Below are positions 25,216-34,863 of a stretch of DNA of 64,000 nt, piece after piece. The first letter of the stretch is position 1, and every line of letters begins with the position of its first letter. The notes below the pieces were generated by a model that worked only from the letters and a program-made list of their open reading frames with translations, did not search any database and was not told the DNA's origin. The DNA is from Pseudomonas sp. RIT-PI-q. Lineage in GTDB: Bacteria > Pseudomonadota > Gammaproteobacteria > Pseudomonadales > Pseudomonadaceae. Made by a program: the position numbers and the translations under genes. The stretch spans positions 248,001 to 312,000 of the forward strand of contig NZ_LHPC01000028.1 in assembly GCF_001297125.1 (NCBI RefSeq), written 5' to 3'.

Positions 25216-26003
25216 TGCGGCAGTTCCCGGCCAAACGGAATGCACAACGGCGTGCCGAAGAACGGATCGGGAATGATCCGGCAATTGAGGTCGAACACGG
25301 TTTTGACCAGCGCCTCGGTCAACACCTCATCGGGCCGGCCCTGAGCGAACGCGGTCTGGTTGTGCACCGCCACCATATGGTCGGCGTAACGACAGGCCAG
25401 GTTGAGGTCGTGCAGCACCATGATGATGGTTTTGTTTTCCTGCCGATTGAGGTCGCGCAGCAGGTCCAGCACTTCGATCTGGTGTGCCAGGTCGAGGAAG
25501 GTGGTCGGCTCGTCGAGCAGCACGATGCCGGTGTCCTGGGCCAGGGTCATGGCGATCCACGCACGCTGGCGCTGCCCGCCGGACAACGCATCCACCGGCC
25601 GATCCGCCAGCGCCAGCAGACTGGTCTGCGCCAGCGCGCGGTTGACCATGGCTTCGTCTTCCGCCGACCACTGCTGCATCCAGCTCTGATACGGATAACG
25701 CCCCAACGCCACCAATTGCCGGACAGTGATGCCCTCCGGCGCGCTCGGGGTTTGCGGCAAAATCGCCAGCTCCCGGGCCACGGCGGCGGTGGATTTCTGC
25801 TGGATATCCACGCCGTTGAGAATCACCGAGCCCTGCTGCGGCTTCAGCAGCCGGGCGAAGGATTTGAGCAAGGTGCTTTTGCCGCAACCGTTGCTGCCAA
25901 TCAATACCGAAATCTTGCCCTTGGGCAGTTGCATGTCCAGCGCGTCAATAATCACCTGGCGCTGATAACTCAGGGTCAGGCCGCGACTTGCAATCGACGT
26001 CAT
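25212..26003 (-). CDS. cbrD: ferric achromobactin ABC transporter, ATP-binding protein
   Basis: A 263-residue ABC ATPase of the FecE/FepC type. Walker A is GSNGCGKST (36-44), the signature [10 protein letters not shown] lies near 139-148, and Walker B is IVLLDEPT near 160-167. It energises import of the ferric siderophore through CbrB and CbrC. It begins 12 bp after cbrC and overlaps the fhuF-like gene. The assignment to achromobactin comes from the gene order cbrA-B-C-D directly after acsA. Confidence 0.92.
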   Translation of the reverse strand: MTSIASRGLTLSYQRQVIIDALDMQLPKGKISVLIGSNGCGKSTLLKSFARLLKPQQGSVILNGVDIQQKSTAAVARELAILPQTPSAPEGITVRQLVALGRYPYQSWMQQWSAEDEAMVNRALAQTSLLALADRPVDALSGGQRQRAWIAMTLAQDTGIVLLDEPTTFLDLAHQIEVLDLLRDLNRQENKTIIMVLHDLNLACRYADHMVAVHNQTAFAQGRPDEVLTEALVKTVFDLNCRIIPDPFFGTPLCIPFGRELPQ

Positions 26004-26015
26004 ACGTTGAATTCC

Positions 26016-27047
26016 TTAATGACGCTGTTTAATCAACAAATAGAGAAAAAAGGGCGTGCCCAGCACTGCGACAAAAATCCCGGCCGGCAGATCCAGCGGC
26101 AAAAACAGCGTGCGCCCGGCGAGGTCGGCCAGCACCACAAGGTTCGCCCCGACCAGCGCCGCCATCACCGCCTGACCGCCGAATCCCGGCGCCACCAGGC
26201 GTTTGGATATGTGCGGCGCAATCAGCCCGACAAACGCAATCGCCCCGCCCCAGGCAATCGCGGCACCGGCCAACGCGACGCTGACCAGCAACAAACCGGC
26301 GCGCAACCACTGCACGCGTACACCAATTCCCTGAGCCAGATTGTCATCCAGTTGTTGCACCATCACCTGACGCGCCAACAGCACCAGCAACGGACAAATG
26401 CCCAGTAACCAGCGACCCAGCGCCAGCGGTTCCGGCCAACTGGCACCGTACACGCTGCCGGTCAGCCAGACATAAGCGGACAAAGTCGTGGTCAGCGGGC
26501 TGAAGACCAGAATGAAGGTGGTCGCGGCGGTCAACATCGCGGAGATGCCGACGCCGATCAACACCAGCCGCAACGGTGAAGCGCCCTGTTTCCAGGCCAG
26601 CAAATAGATCGCCAATGCCGCCAGTCCGGCGCCGAGCATCGCTGCCAGCGGCAGATACTGTTGGCCCAGCGCCACCGAGAAAAACGACAAATACAACACC
26701 GCCGCCGCACTGGCGCCACTGGTAATGCCCAGCAGGTCCGGCGAGGCCAGCGGGTTGCGGATGATGCTTTGCAGGATTAGCCCGGACACCGACAACGCCG
26801 CGCCCACCAGCGCCGCCAGCAGCATGCGTGGAAAGCGCAGTTGCTCGACGATGAACGTCAGGCTGGCGTCCTGATCCGACAGCACTATCCGCAGCACTTC
26901 CAGCGGCGACAGCATGACTTTGCCCAGCGACAGCGAGCCGAGCATGATCAGCGCGGTCACCACCACGGCCGCGAGCAAACGCCACAACGTAGCGACATTG
27001 ATGCGCCGGGAAAAACCGCTGTAGCGATAAGTCAGCACCTTATCCAT
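26016..27047 (-). CDS. cbrC: ferric achromobactin ABC transporter permease, second subunit
   Basis: A 343-residue FecCD-family permease with about ten transmembrane helices. Recognised by [10 protein letters not shown] near the N-terminus, [18 protein letters not shown] (about 96-113) and [17 protein letters not shown] (about 268-284), the segment that contacts the ATPase. The ATG at 27047 is preceded by GGAGG and overlaps the cbrB stop by 8 bp; the longer frame to 27092 lacks a ribosome site. It pairs with CbrB to form the inner-membrane channel. Confidence 0.92.
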   Translation of the reverse strand: MDKVLTYRYSGFSRRINVATLWRLLAAVVVTALIMLGSLSLGKVMLSPLEVLRIVLSDQDASLTFIVEQLRFPRMLLAALVGAALSVSGLILQSIIRNPLASPDLLGITSGASAAAVLYLSFFSVALGQQYLPLAAMLGAGLAALAIYLLAWKQGASPLRLVLIGVGISAMLTAATTFILVFSPLTTTLSAYVWLTGSVYGASWPEPLALGRWLLGICPLLVLLARQVMVQQLDDNLAQGIGVRVQWLRAGLLLVSVALAGAAIAWGGAIAFVGLIAPHISKRLVAPGFGGQAVMAALVGANLVVLADLAGRTLFLPLDLPAGIFVAVLGTPFFLYLLIKQRH

Positions 27048-28029
27048 AACGACCTCCACGCCGGGCCAGCAGGATAAAAAACGGCGCTCCAAACAACGCG
27101 GTCATCACACCCACCGGCACCTCTTGCGGCAAGATCAGCACCCGCGACAAGGTATCCGCCAGTAACAGCACAATCGCGCCAAGCAGCGCGCACCCAGGCA
27201 GCAACCAGCGATGATCGATGGATAAACCTTTGCGCACCATGTGCGGCACCAACAAACCGATAAATCCGATGCTACCGGCCAGCGCCACCGCGCTGCCCGC
27301 CAGGCACACCACCAGCACGGCCATGAGCAATCGGATCAATCCGGTTCGTTGTCCAAGTCCGGTGGCAATCTCCTCGCCGGCGTTCAGCACATTGACCTGC
27401 CCCGCCAGCAACATCGCGCCAAACAACCCGAGCACACCGCACACCAGCAACGGCGCGGCGACCGACAGGCTGCGTTCGGTCAACGAACCGGCCATCCAGA
27501 ACAGCACCGTGTCGAGTCCATCCTGATTGACCACCAGCAACGCCTGGCTGAACGCCGAGAACAACGCCGCCATCGCCGCGCCCGCCAGCACAATGCGCAA
27601 CGGGCTGAGGCTGCCCTGCCCCATGTTGCCGATCAGCCACACCAGGCTGCCGGCCACCGCCGCGCCGAAAAACGCACACCACAGCCAGGCATCCGGGGAC
27701 GCCAGGGAGAACAGTGAGGAACCGAGGATGATGAAAAACGTCGCCCCGGCGTTGATCCCAAACAGGCCGGGGGACGCCAGCGGATTGCGCGTCAGCGCCT
27801 GCATCAAGGCGCCGGCCACCGCCAGACTCGCGCCCACCGCCATCGCCATCAAGGTGCGTGACAGCCGCGTCGTGGTCACCAGCACGTGGCTGACGCTCAA
27901 CGGATCGGGATGTACGAACGCCGCCGCAACCTGCGACAACGGAATCCAGGTCGCACCCACCGCCAGGCTCAACACGCAGCTCAGCAGCAACACGACACCG
28001 GCACTCCACATCTTCAACGCATTGCTCAT
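27040..28029 (-). CDS. cbrB: ferric achromobactin ABC transporter permease, first subunit
   Basis: A 329-residue FecCD-family permease with a signal-anchor-like N-terminus and about ten helices. The landmarks are [26 protein letters not shown] (about 85-100) and [17 protein letters not shown] (about 257-273). It overlaps cbrA by four bases (ATGA) and cbrC by 8, showing strict coupling. With CbrC it forms the pore of the siderophore importer. Confidence 0.92.
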   Translation of the reverse strand: MSNALKMWSAGVVLLLSCVLSLAVGATWIPLSQVAAAFVHPDPLSVSHVLVTTTRLSRTLMAMAVGASLAVAGALMQALTRNPLASPGLFGINAGATFFIILGSSLFSLASPDAWLWCAFFGAAVAGSLVWLIGNMGQGSLSPLRIVLAGAAMAALFSAFSQALLVVNQDGLDTVLFWMAGSLTERSLSVAAPLLVCGVLGLFGAMLLAGQVNVLNAGEEIATGLGQRTGLIRLLMAVLVVCLAGSAVALAGSIGFIGLLVPHMVRKGLSIDHRWLLPGCALLGAIVLLLADTLSRVLILPQEVPVGVMTALFGAPFFILLARRGGRYG

Positions 28030-28949
28030 GAGGCCGCGTCCGCCGTGACCAGACGAGTAACGTCATCGAGCATCAGGTTTGCCCCGAGCATGCCGCCCGA
28101 CAGGCTCCAGGCTACGCCGTCGCCCCGCCACACCTGCCCCTGCTGCGGCGCGCGCATTTGCTGCCACAGCGGATGCTGCACCAGGCTTTCATAGTTTCGC
28201 TGCACTGCCGCTTTCTCCGCGCGCAAGAAGACAAAGAAAATATCGGCATTCACCACCGCCAGGCTTTCCTTGCTGGTGAGTTTGATCGACACCCCGCTCG
28301 CCGCCCGACTGGCGTCACTCCAGTTGAATCCCAGTTCGGTGATCACCGAGCCCGGAAAACTTGCCGGCAGATAACTGCGGATGTGGTCCTCGCGGACATC
28401 CAGGATCGACACCGTGGGCGGCCAGCGCCCGGCGAACTTCTCCTGCAATTGCCGACGCAGTTGCGCCACACGCAATTGCCATTGAGTCAGCACGTCGTCG
28501 GCCCGCTGCTGTCGGTACAAGGCAACGCCCATCAACGCTAGGGTCTTTTTGAACTCGAACACTTCCTCCAGCATCACCACCGGGGCGATCTGCTTGAGTA
28601 ACGGGGCGATGCGTTCATGGCGAAATTGCGAGGCGATGATTACGTCGGGCTTGAGCAGCGCGATGTCCTCAAGGCTGGGCTGAGTCTCCAGCCCGACATG
28701 CGGCACCTGCTCCAGTGCCGAGCGCAAATAGCGATAAGTCGGTTTCTCGCTCCAGGAATCGACGATGCCGCAGGGCGTAATGCCCAACGCCACAGCGCTG
28801 TCGGTGGCGCCCTGAAACAGGGTGATCACCCGCAGCGGCGCGGCGTCGGCCTGCGCCCACGCCGGTATCGAATACCGCAATGCAAGCATGCCCAAAGACA
28901 GGCGCAACAGCGTGCGCCTGGTGGGATGACAGTGAGCGTCAGGCTTCAT
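28026..28949 (-). CDS. cbrA: ferric achromobactin periplasmic binding protein
   Basis: A 307-residue solute-binding protein of the BtuF/FecB type. The signal region has [17 protein letters not shown] (10-26), which is twin-arginine in form, so export may go by Tat instead of Sec. The mature protein begins near [13 protein letters not shown] and shows LKPDVIIAS (about 108-116), typical of siderophore-binding proteins. It delivers the ferric complex to CbrBC. The start overlaps acsA by 11 bp, so the uptake genes are joined to the biosynthesis genes in one transcript. Confidence 0.88.
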   Translation of the reverse strand: MKPDAHCHPTRRTLLRLSLGMLALRYSIPAWAQADAAPLRVITLFQGATDSAVALGITPCGIVDSWSEKPTYRYLRSALEQVPHVGLETQPSLEDIALLKPDVIIASQFRHERIAPLLKQIAPVVMLEEVFEFKKTLALMGVALYRQQRADDVLTQWQLRVAQLRRQLQEKFAGRWPPTVSILDVREDHIRSYLPASFPGSVITELGFNWSDASRAASGVSIKLTSKESLAVVNADIFFVFLRAEKAAVQRNYESLVQHPLWQQMRAPQQGQVWRGDGVAWSLSGGMLGANLMLDDVTRLVTADAAS

Positions 28950-30780
28950 TATTCAACCGGTGGAAAGGGTTCACCACCTGGCCTTTGCCGAACGGCATGC
29001 TGCCGGGGCCGCCCGCGCGCTCGATCATCGGCGTGAGCAGCAATTTCTGCGGCCAGTGGGGTGCTTCGAACAGTTGGTTTTTAATCATCGCCCGAGCTTC
29101 GGTGTCGAAGTCGATGGTGTCAATCAACTCGTTCAATACTTCGCCCATTGCCGTCCACAATGCGGTGGCTGGCAACGCGTAAACCTGCGCCAAGGTATCG
29201 ATGATCGCGCGGAAGTTGACCTGAATGCCGAGGGTCTGCAACCAGAACAACAGGTCTTCCGGACGCTCGTGATACAGCGTGTTGGTATGCCCCTTTTTCA
29301 ATCGATACGCCGGATCGGCCAGGCCGTTGCGCTCCAGCCATGGCACGAAGATGCGCAACGAATCGTGATCGCGCAGCAACAGCCCTTGGGCGTAACCGGC
29401 CTTCCACACCAGCACCGCGTTCTGCCCGTGGATTTCCCCGAGCATGCCGATGCGGAACATCCGCAGGTTGATCTCGAAGAAGCTGTGGCACAGCTCGCGG
29501 AACAGCGTCATCACCGACGCCGTGTTGGCCGGCAATTGGCGGTAGGCCATCCAGTCATCGAAAAAGTGCTGGTTGCTGCCGGGCAGCGGCGTGCCGAGAG
29601 CGGCCATCGGCACCAGTCGGGTGTCCGGATCTTCCAACAGTGCAGGTGGATAGCCACGGACCATCGCTGACAGGTGACGCGGCGCTTCGTCGAACAGCGT
29701 GGCGTCTGGCGGCATGAACGCCCACCACTTGGTTTCGTCGCACAGGTGCAGTTTTTCTTGCAGGGTTTCGTCTTTGTCCAAACCTTGACGCAGCAGCTTT
29801 TCACTCAAGCCGCCGTTGATCATTTTCACCGCCGGCAGATAACGCGAGGCACCGAGGGAATAGATCGCCATTGGCAACTTGAGGTAATCGGCGCTGTTGA
29901 AGCACGGGGTCATCGAGCGCAACGACGAGGTGGCGAAGAAATCACCGTCGGTGAAGTCCAGTCGATGGCAATCACCCTTGGCAAAAGCGACGCTGAGTTG
30001 CGCGTCCAGCACGTGCTCGAACTGCCACGGGTGCACCGGCAGCGCGATGTGGCTATCGGCAATGCCCCGTTGTTGCATCTCGTGTTGCAGGCCGGTCTGT
30101 AACGCGAACGGCAGCACATACTCGGCGGGATTATGCTGCGCCAGGTCGGTCACGCCGTCGCCGCATTGCAGCAACGTGCGGTCGATGGCGACCCAGTTCA
30201 GCGCCACTGGCCGGGCGAATTCCGCCTGGTACTGCTGATATTCCACATCGTCCAGACCCTGTTTGGCTTTGGCCAGCGGATGGTAGGGACGATCACGCAG
30301 CGAAGCCCACTGCTCCATGGTCAGGAAAAAATCCGCGTTGCTCTTTTCCAGCAAACGTTCGCTGTCGACCTTGTGCGCCATGGACAACTCGGTTTGGCGG
30401 ACGCTGGTGCGCAGCACATCGAGGAACAGCGCAAAACCTTTTTCATTGTCCTGATAGCGCTCGGTCATCCCGGCCAACACCTGGGTCATGAAGGCTTCGG
30501 GGGACAGTTCCGTCAGTTGCTCATTCTGTCGGCCCAACACTGGCGTGCCCGGCACTTTTTCCCATTGCTGGGTGATGCCGGGGCGCAGGGCCACGAAGAT
30601 CGAACCCTGCGGCTCGTTTCGCCATTCCCACAGGCGTTGCTCGGCGTTCAGACCGGTGAATGGCTGGCCAGCTGCGGGCACCGTCAGATTCAGCGGTTCG
30701 GTCCCGAAAAAATGCTCGGCCAGCAAACAATCGACCAGATCCTGCATCACTCTGTCGGCGGCCATTGTGGTGAAGTTCAT
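28939..30780 (-). CDS. acsA: NIS siderophore synthetase AcsA
   Basis: A 613-residue ATP-dependent synthetase of the IucA/IucC family, which joins a citrate-derived carboxylate to an amine or alcohol through an acyl-adenylate. Family blocks are ALPVHPWQFEHVL (about 240-252), ATSSLRSMTP, with SSxR for ATP binding (about 271-280), and GEIHGQNAVLVWK in the second half. By order in the locus it is AcsA, one of three such enzymes required for achromobactin. The ATG at 30780 starts 4 bp after acsB. An upstream in-frame ATG at 30864 lies inside acsB and is rejected. Confidence 0.9.
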   Translation of the reverse strand: MNFTTMAADRVMQDLVDCLLAEHFFGTEPLNLTVPAAGQPFTGLNAEQRLWEWRNEPQGSIFVALRPGITQQWEKVPGTPVLGRQNEQLTELSPEAFMTQVLAGMTERYQDNEKGFALFLDVLRTSVRQTELSMAHKVDSERLLEKSNADFFLTMEQWASLRDRPYHPLAKAKQGLDDVEYQQYQAEFARPVALNWVAIDRTLLQCGDGVTDLAQHNPAEYVLPFALQTGLQHEMQQRGIADSHIALPVHPWQFEHVLDAQLSVAFAKGDCHRLDFTDGDFFATSSLRSMTPCFNSADYLKLPMAIYSLGASRYLPAVKMINGGLSEKLLRQGLDKDETLQEKLHLCDETKWWAFMPPDATLFDEAPRHLSAMVRGYPPALLEDPDTRLVPMAALGTPLPGSNQHFFDDWMAYRQLPANTASVMTLFRELCHSFFEINLRMFRIGMLGEIHGQNAVLVWKAGYAQGLLLRDHDSLRIFVPWLERNGLADPAYRLKKGHTNTLYHERPEDLLFWLQTLGIQVNFRAIIDTLAQVYALPATALWTAMGEVLNELIDTIDFDTEARAMIKNQLFEAPHWPQKLLLTPMIERAGGPGSMPFGKGQVVNPFHRLNNEA

Positions 30781-30784
30781 CGGG

Positions 30785-31558
30785 TTATTTTCCTTCTGCT
30801 GAAGTGGCGGCCAATCTGGCCTGGAGGGCACGAAAAGCGATGCCACGCTCGTCACCCAAAACAAAACTTTTAACGCCCCGGCTCAACCACCGTTCGTGGT
30901 CGCCCGGCTGGCGTGGAATCGCGCAGTACGGCACGCCCGCCGCAGCGGCGGCTTGCCAACTGGCGAGCAGCGCTTGCTGCACCTCGGGCCGGTCGATCTG
31001 CCAGGGCAGGCCCAGCGATTGCGATAAATCCGCCGCGCCTTCAAGAATCATGTCCAGACCGGGCACCGCGGCAATCTCCGCCGCGCGCCTCACGCCTTCG
31101 GCGCTTTCGATCATCGCCACCATCATGATTTGCTCATTGGCCAGCCCGATGTATTCCGCCAGGCTGTGTTTGCCGAACGCACCGGGGCGCCCGGCATTCA
31201 GGCTGCGGCCGCCCAGCGGGTGGTATTTGCAGGCGCGAATGCTCTCGGCCAAAGGCTCGGGGCCTTCGATCATCGGCAATACGATGCCTTGGGCGCCGCC
31301 ATCGAGCAGGCGCAGCAGGGTTTTCGGATTGAGGTCCGCGACCCGCACCAGCGGCGTAATCGCATAACTCTCGGCGGTGCGGATCATGTTCTCCACGGTC
31401 TCGGGATTGATCAGCACGTGTTCCATGTCGATGATCACGAAATCGAAACCGGCTTCGGCAATCAGCTCGATGGACGCTGGCGACGGAATCGAGCTGATCA
31501 GGCCATAGGCCGGCGCACCGGCACTGAGTTTCTGCTTGAGCAGATTGGTCCTCAGCAT
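30785..31558 (-). CDS. acsB: HpcH/HpaI aldolase-like protein AcsB
   Basis: A 257-residue TIM-barrel protein of the HpcH/HpaI aldolase family. The metal and pyruvate site residues are visible: FVIIDMEH (about 40-47), GIVLPMIEG (about 91-99) and MVAMIESAEG (about 146-155), while the usual GPxDLS loop reads EGAADLSQSLG. The known achromobactin loci carry this gene between acsC and acsA; its product has been proposed to help supply a citrate- or keto-acid-like precursor, but I know of no firm proof. It overlaps acsC by 7 bp. Confidence 0.85.
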   Translation of the reverse strand: MLRTNLLKQKLSAGAPAYGLISSIPSPASIELIAEAGFDFVIIDMEHVLINPETVENMIRTAESYAITPLVRVADLNPKTLLRLLDGGAQGIVLPMIEGPEPLAESIRACKYHPLGGRSLNAGRPGAFGKHSLAEYIGLANEQIMMVAMIESAEGVRRAAEIAAVPGLDMILEGAADLSQSLGLPWQIDRPEVQQALLASWQAAAAAGVPYCAIPRQPGDHERWLSRGVKSFVLGDERGIAFRALQARLAATSAEGK

Positions 31559-33417
31559 GATTGCAGCCGGAAAGCGTGCAGCGGATTCGGCACCGATTTG
31601 AAACGACGTTCGCCATCGCCCAGCAGGCGGCGCTTGGTCAGTTCTTCGACTTCATAGAACGGCGCGAACACATCGAACGCTGCGTAACGCGCACGGTGCT
31701 GCGGATGTTCAACCTGGTAACCGGTGATGACCTCAGCGGTCATCTGCCAGAACTCGGTTTCTGCCAGTTGATAGTGCTGATGCAGGAAGATCGCCATCTC
31801 GGCCAGGGCGATGAAAAAGAACGAATCGCAGGAGAAGTCGCGCACCGCATCCACATCGTCGGTGAGGATGAACGAGTTGCGATTGAGCTTGGCGTGGCTG
31901 GCGGGCAGCGGCACCAGGGTTGGGGCCAATTCGGGGCGCCCGAGGTGCTGCGGCGAATAGCGCACGCCGTCGTGGAAATCTTTCAGGGCAATGCGTTGTG
32001 GCCAGCCCTGTTTGACGATCAGCACAATGTTCTGGCCGTGGGATTCCATGCCAATGCCTTCGGCGTAGAGCATGTGAATGATCGGCGACACTGCGACTTG
32101 CAACAGTTGACGGGTCCAGGCGTGCAGGCCGTATTGCTTGATCCAGGCATCGATAAACGGTGTCTGTTCACCGTCGCCGTAGCGATTGTCCACGGAGCTC
32201 AAGCCATTGAACGGCACCGCTTGCTCATCGTCTTCCAGGTATTGATGAATGCTTTCGCGCCACAGCGTGCCCATCGTGCCGTAGGCCTGGGACATGCGAG
32301 TGGTGGGCAGGTGGTCGTAGTCGAAACTAACGCCGACCACCTCGCCGAGGATCACAAAACCGAGGTCGCGGGCGGTGCTGTCGCTGCGGATCAACTGGTG
32401 CAGCCAGTCGGTGATGATCGGGCCGTTCATCACCGTGTGCCGGGCCAGAATGCGCGTGCTGGAGGTGTTGGTCATGCTCAGCGCGAGTTTGACGTATGGC
32501 CGCTGTTTGTCCGTGACGTTGGCCAGGGTGCGGATCGATTGCTGTGCCTGATAGCGATCATTGGTGGTGCCCAAATGGATCACTTCACCGCTGACCAGCT
32601 CCGGGTAGAACACCGGAACGATGACGTTTTCCCACTGCCATGGATGCACCGGCATCAGCCAGTAATCGCCCATCGACTTACCTTGGTCAGTGAGGCTTTC
32701 AGCCAGTTCCTGCCAGCGCTGAAGGCCGTATTCCTGTTGGATAAAGTCCTCGTAGCTCAGGTGCCGGGAGATGTTCATCGCCCCGCAGGTTTTCGCCACT
32801 GCCAGCCAGACGATGGCTACCGGCGCGGCAAATTCCGGCCCGTAACTGGCGTTGTCTTTCAGCGAGAAACCGATGCGCGACTTGTAGCAAGGGTGATAGC
32901 TGTGGGCGTCCATGAAGTGCTGTTCCAGCGCGTCGACGTCCAGTTGATGGCTTGGCACGTTCGCTTGATAACCCTGGCTGCGCGATTGCAGGTCCTTGAG
33001 CAGGGTCTGCTCCAGTTCATGGGTGAAGCGCGGCAGGTGCGGGCTGTCTTGAAGCTCGCCCAGCAGTTCGGCCAGCGCCTGATGCAGGTGCGGTTGGCTG
33101 TGTTTGCCGTCGGCATCCACGCGTTCCAGGCTTGGGTAATCGAGGCGGATCAGTTCGAAACTGGCGCTGAGCAAGCCTGTGCAGTGGTACTCCACCGGTT
33201 GTTGCCGGGCATCGAGGCCGCTGACGACAAAATGGTATTGGCTGCCAGCCAACGGTGAATGACGGTACGGCAGCACGTTTTCGTACAGCAGGGTTTGCAG
33301 CAGTTGACCGACCACTCGCTGCTCCACTTGTTGGTAGCGCTGAGTGTCGGCACTCGCCAGCCAGACGCCTGGCGCGCGATCTTGAGCCTGAGGTGTTGCC
33401 TGAGATGAGGTCGCCAT
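31552..33417 (-). CDS. acsC: NIS siderophore synthetase AcsC
   Basis: A 621-residue IucA/IucC-family synthetase. The family signature is clear: MPVHPWQWENVIVPVF (about 254-269), SIRTLANVTDK with the ATP-binding SIRTL (about 291-301), KLALSMTNTSSTRIL (about 307-321), and GMESHGQNIVLIVKQ in the C-terminal lobe. It carries out one of the condensations that build achromobactin from citrate units, diaminobutyrate and ethanolamine. The start is put at 33417 (MATSSQ) because AAGG lies 7 bp upstream; an in-frame ATG two codons earlier touches that site. It follows the exporter gene by 24 bp. Confidence 0.9.
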   Translation of the reverse strand: MATSSQATPQAQDRAPGVWLASADTQRYQQVEQRVVGQLLQTLLYENVLPYRHSPLAGSQYHFVVSGLDARQQPVEYHCTGLLSASFELIRLDYPSLERVDADGKHSQPHLHQALAELLGELQDSPHLPRFTHELEQTLLKDLQSRSQGYQANVPSHQLDVDALEQHFMDAHSYHPCYKSRIGFSLKDNASYGPEFAAPVAIVWLAVAKTCGAMNISRHLSYEDFIQQEYGLQRWQELAESLTDQGKSMGDYWLMPVHPWQWENVIVPVFYPELVSGEVIHLGTTNDRYQAQQSIRTLANVTDKQRPYVKLALSMTNTSSTRILARHTVMNGPIITDWLHQLIRSDSTARDLGFVILGEVVGVSFDYDHLPTTRMSQAYGTMGTLWRESIHQYLEDDEQAVPFNGLSSVDNRYGDGEQTPFIDAWIKQYGLHAWTRQLLQVAVSPIIHMLYAEGIGMESHGQNIVLIVKQGWPQRIALKDFHDGVRYSPQHLGRPELAPTLVPLPASHAKLNRNSFILTDDVDAVRDFSCDSFFFIALAEMAIFLHQHYQLAETEFWQMTAEVITGYQVEHPQHRARYAAFDVFAPFYEVEELTKRRLLGDGERRFKSVPNPLHAFRLQSC

Positions 33418-33441
33418 TGTCATACCTTGTCGATTAAAGAA

Positions 33442-34863
33442 TTAACGGTGTTCGAGGGCCGGGGGCAGTGCCTCGGCCGGCTCGTCGGAGGCGTGAACGG
33501 GAAAACGCCAGGCGCAGGGCAGCGCCAACAGGATGAGGATGCCGGTGGCCATGAACACTTCACTGATCGCACCCGGCGTGCCGGCGGAAGGAAGCCCGTC
33601 GCCCAGACGGAACTCGAGCCACAGCGAGGCGATGACGATGGCCAGTGATGACACGAGGCGCCGGGAAATGTTGTTCATCGCCGCACCTTGGGTGACCATC
33701 GGTTCGGGCAAGGCATTGAGCCCGGCGGTGGTGATCGGGATGTAAGACAAACCGAGCCCGGCACCGCGAACCATCATCAGGAAAAACACCACGCCGATGG
33801 AGGCGCCGGCCCCGAGCAGGCCCAGGCCAAGCGTCGCGGCACCGGTCAGCAACAGTCCCCAGAGCACCACGCCCCGTGGCCCGTGCCGATCCAGCCAGCG
33901 CCCGCCGATATGCCCGAACAGGCTGGCAAACAGCGCGGTGCACAGCAGCGACAGACCGGTCCAGATCGCGCTGTAGCCCATCACCACTTGCACCAGCAAC
34001 GGCAACAACACCAGGCACTCGAACATGCCGACCGACTGCACCACCGCGATGATCACGCTCAAGCGATAGCCACGCAGGGCAAAGATCCGCAGGTTGAGCA
34101 GCGGCGAAGTCCGGTTCAGTTCCAGCCGCACAAACGCGATCAGACACAGAATCGCTGCCAGCAGCATGCGGAGGTTGAGGGGATCGGGGAGGGCTTCGGC
34201 GTGGCGCAACCGCCCGACAGCGACCATCAGCAGACCAAGGCCCGCCGCGATCAGCAGGTAACCCGCGAGGCCGAACGGTTTGCGCTCGGACGCTTCAGAA
34301 GCGGGAAGCACCGCCACGCCGAGGACAAGTGCAACCAGGCCAATCGGCACGTTCATCAGGAACAACGAACGCCAGCTGAACCACTCCAGCATCAGGCTGC
34401 CGCACAACGGCCCCACCGCTGGCGCGAGCATTACCGCCGCGCCCCACAGACCGGTCACCCTGCCCCGCTCGCCTTTGGCGTACACCGAGAAAATGATCGC
34501 CAGCGACAACGGAATCATCAGCCCGCTGGCGATCCCTTGCACCACGCGAGCGGTAATCACCAGTGCGATGGAATCCGCCAGCGCGCCCATCAGCGAGCCG
34601 CAGACAAACAGCGCCACACCCCACAAATAGAGACGCTTGCGCCCCACCCGTTGGCTGAGAAAACTGGTGAGCGGCATGGTCATGCCCATGCTCACCATGA
34701 ACGCGGCGACGATCCAGGTGGCCAGCAGCGGACCGATGTCGAAGGCACTCATGAACGCCGGCAACGCCGGGTTGAGCGAGCTGTTATTGAGGCTGACGGT
34801 CAACGTGCCCAACAGCACATTGACCACCACCCACCAGCGCGGAACGGCCACCGTCAAACCCAA
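33442..34863 (-). CDS. MFS (DHA2-type) transporter, probable achromobactin exporter
   Basis: A 473-residue drug/H+ antiporter-2-type transporter with 13-14 helices. Motifs are LNNSSLNPALPAFM, TWIVAAFMVSMGMTMPL and LSQRVGRKRLYLWG (motif A). In the Dickeya and P. syringae achromobactin loci a yhcA-like MFS gene sits at exactly this place between acsE and acsC, so export of the siderophore is the likely role. A TTG start at 34863 is proposed, because GGAGG lies 6 bp upstream; other options are TTG at 34857 or GTG at 34851. The longer reading frame to 34995 would overlap acsE deeply and lacks a ribosome site. Confidence 0.82.
   Translation of the reverse strand: MGLTVAVPRWWVVVNVLLGTLTVSLNNSSLNPALPAFMSAFDIGPLLATWIVAAFMVSMGMTMPLTSFLSQRVGRKRLYLWGVALFVCGSLMGALADSIALVITARVVQGIASGLMIPLSLAIIFSVYAKGERGRVTGLWGAAVMLAPAVGPLCGSLMLEWFSWRSLFLMNVPIGLVALVLGVAVLPASEASERKPFGLAGYLLIAAGLGLLMVAVGRLRHAEALPDPLNLRMLLAAILCLIAFVRLELNRTSPLLNLRIFALRGYRLSVIIAVVQSVGMFECLVLLPLLVQVVMGYSAIWTGLSLLCTALFASLFGHIGGRWLDRHGPRGVVLWGLLLTGAATLGLGLLGAGASIGVVFFLMMVRGAGLGLSYIPITTAGLNALPEPMVTQGAAMNNISRRLVSSLAIVIASLWLEFRLGDGLPSAGTPGAISEVFMATGILILLALPCAWRFPVHASDEPAEALPPALEHR

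Noticed and set aside
31561..33258. 565-codon open frame on the plus strand
   Set aside because: Antisense to acsC, which carries all NIS synthetase motifs.
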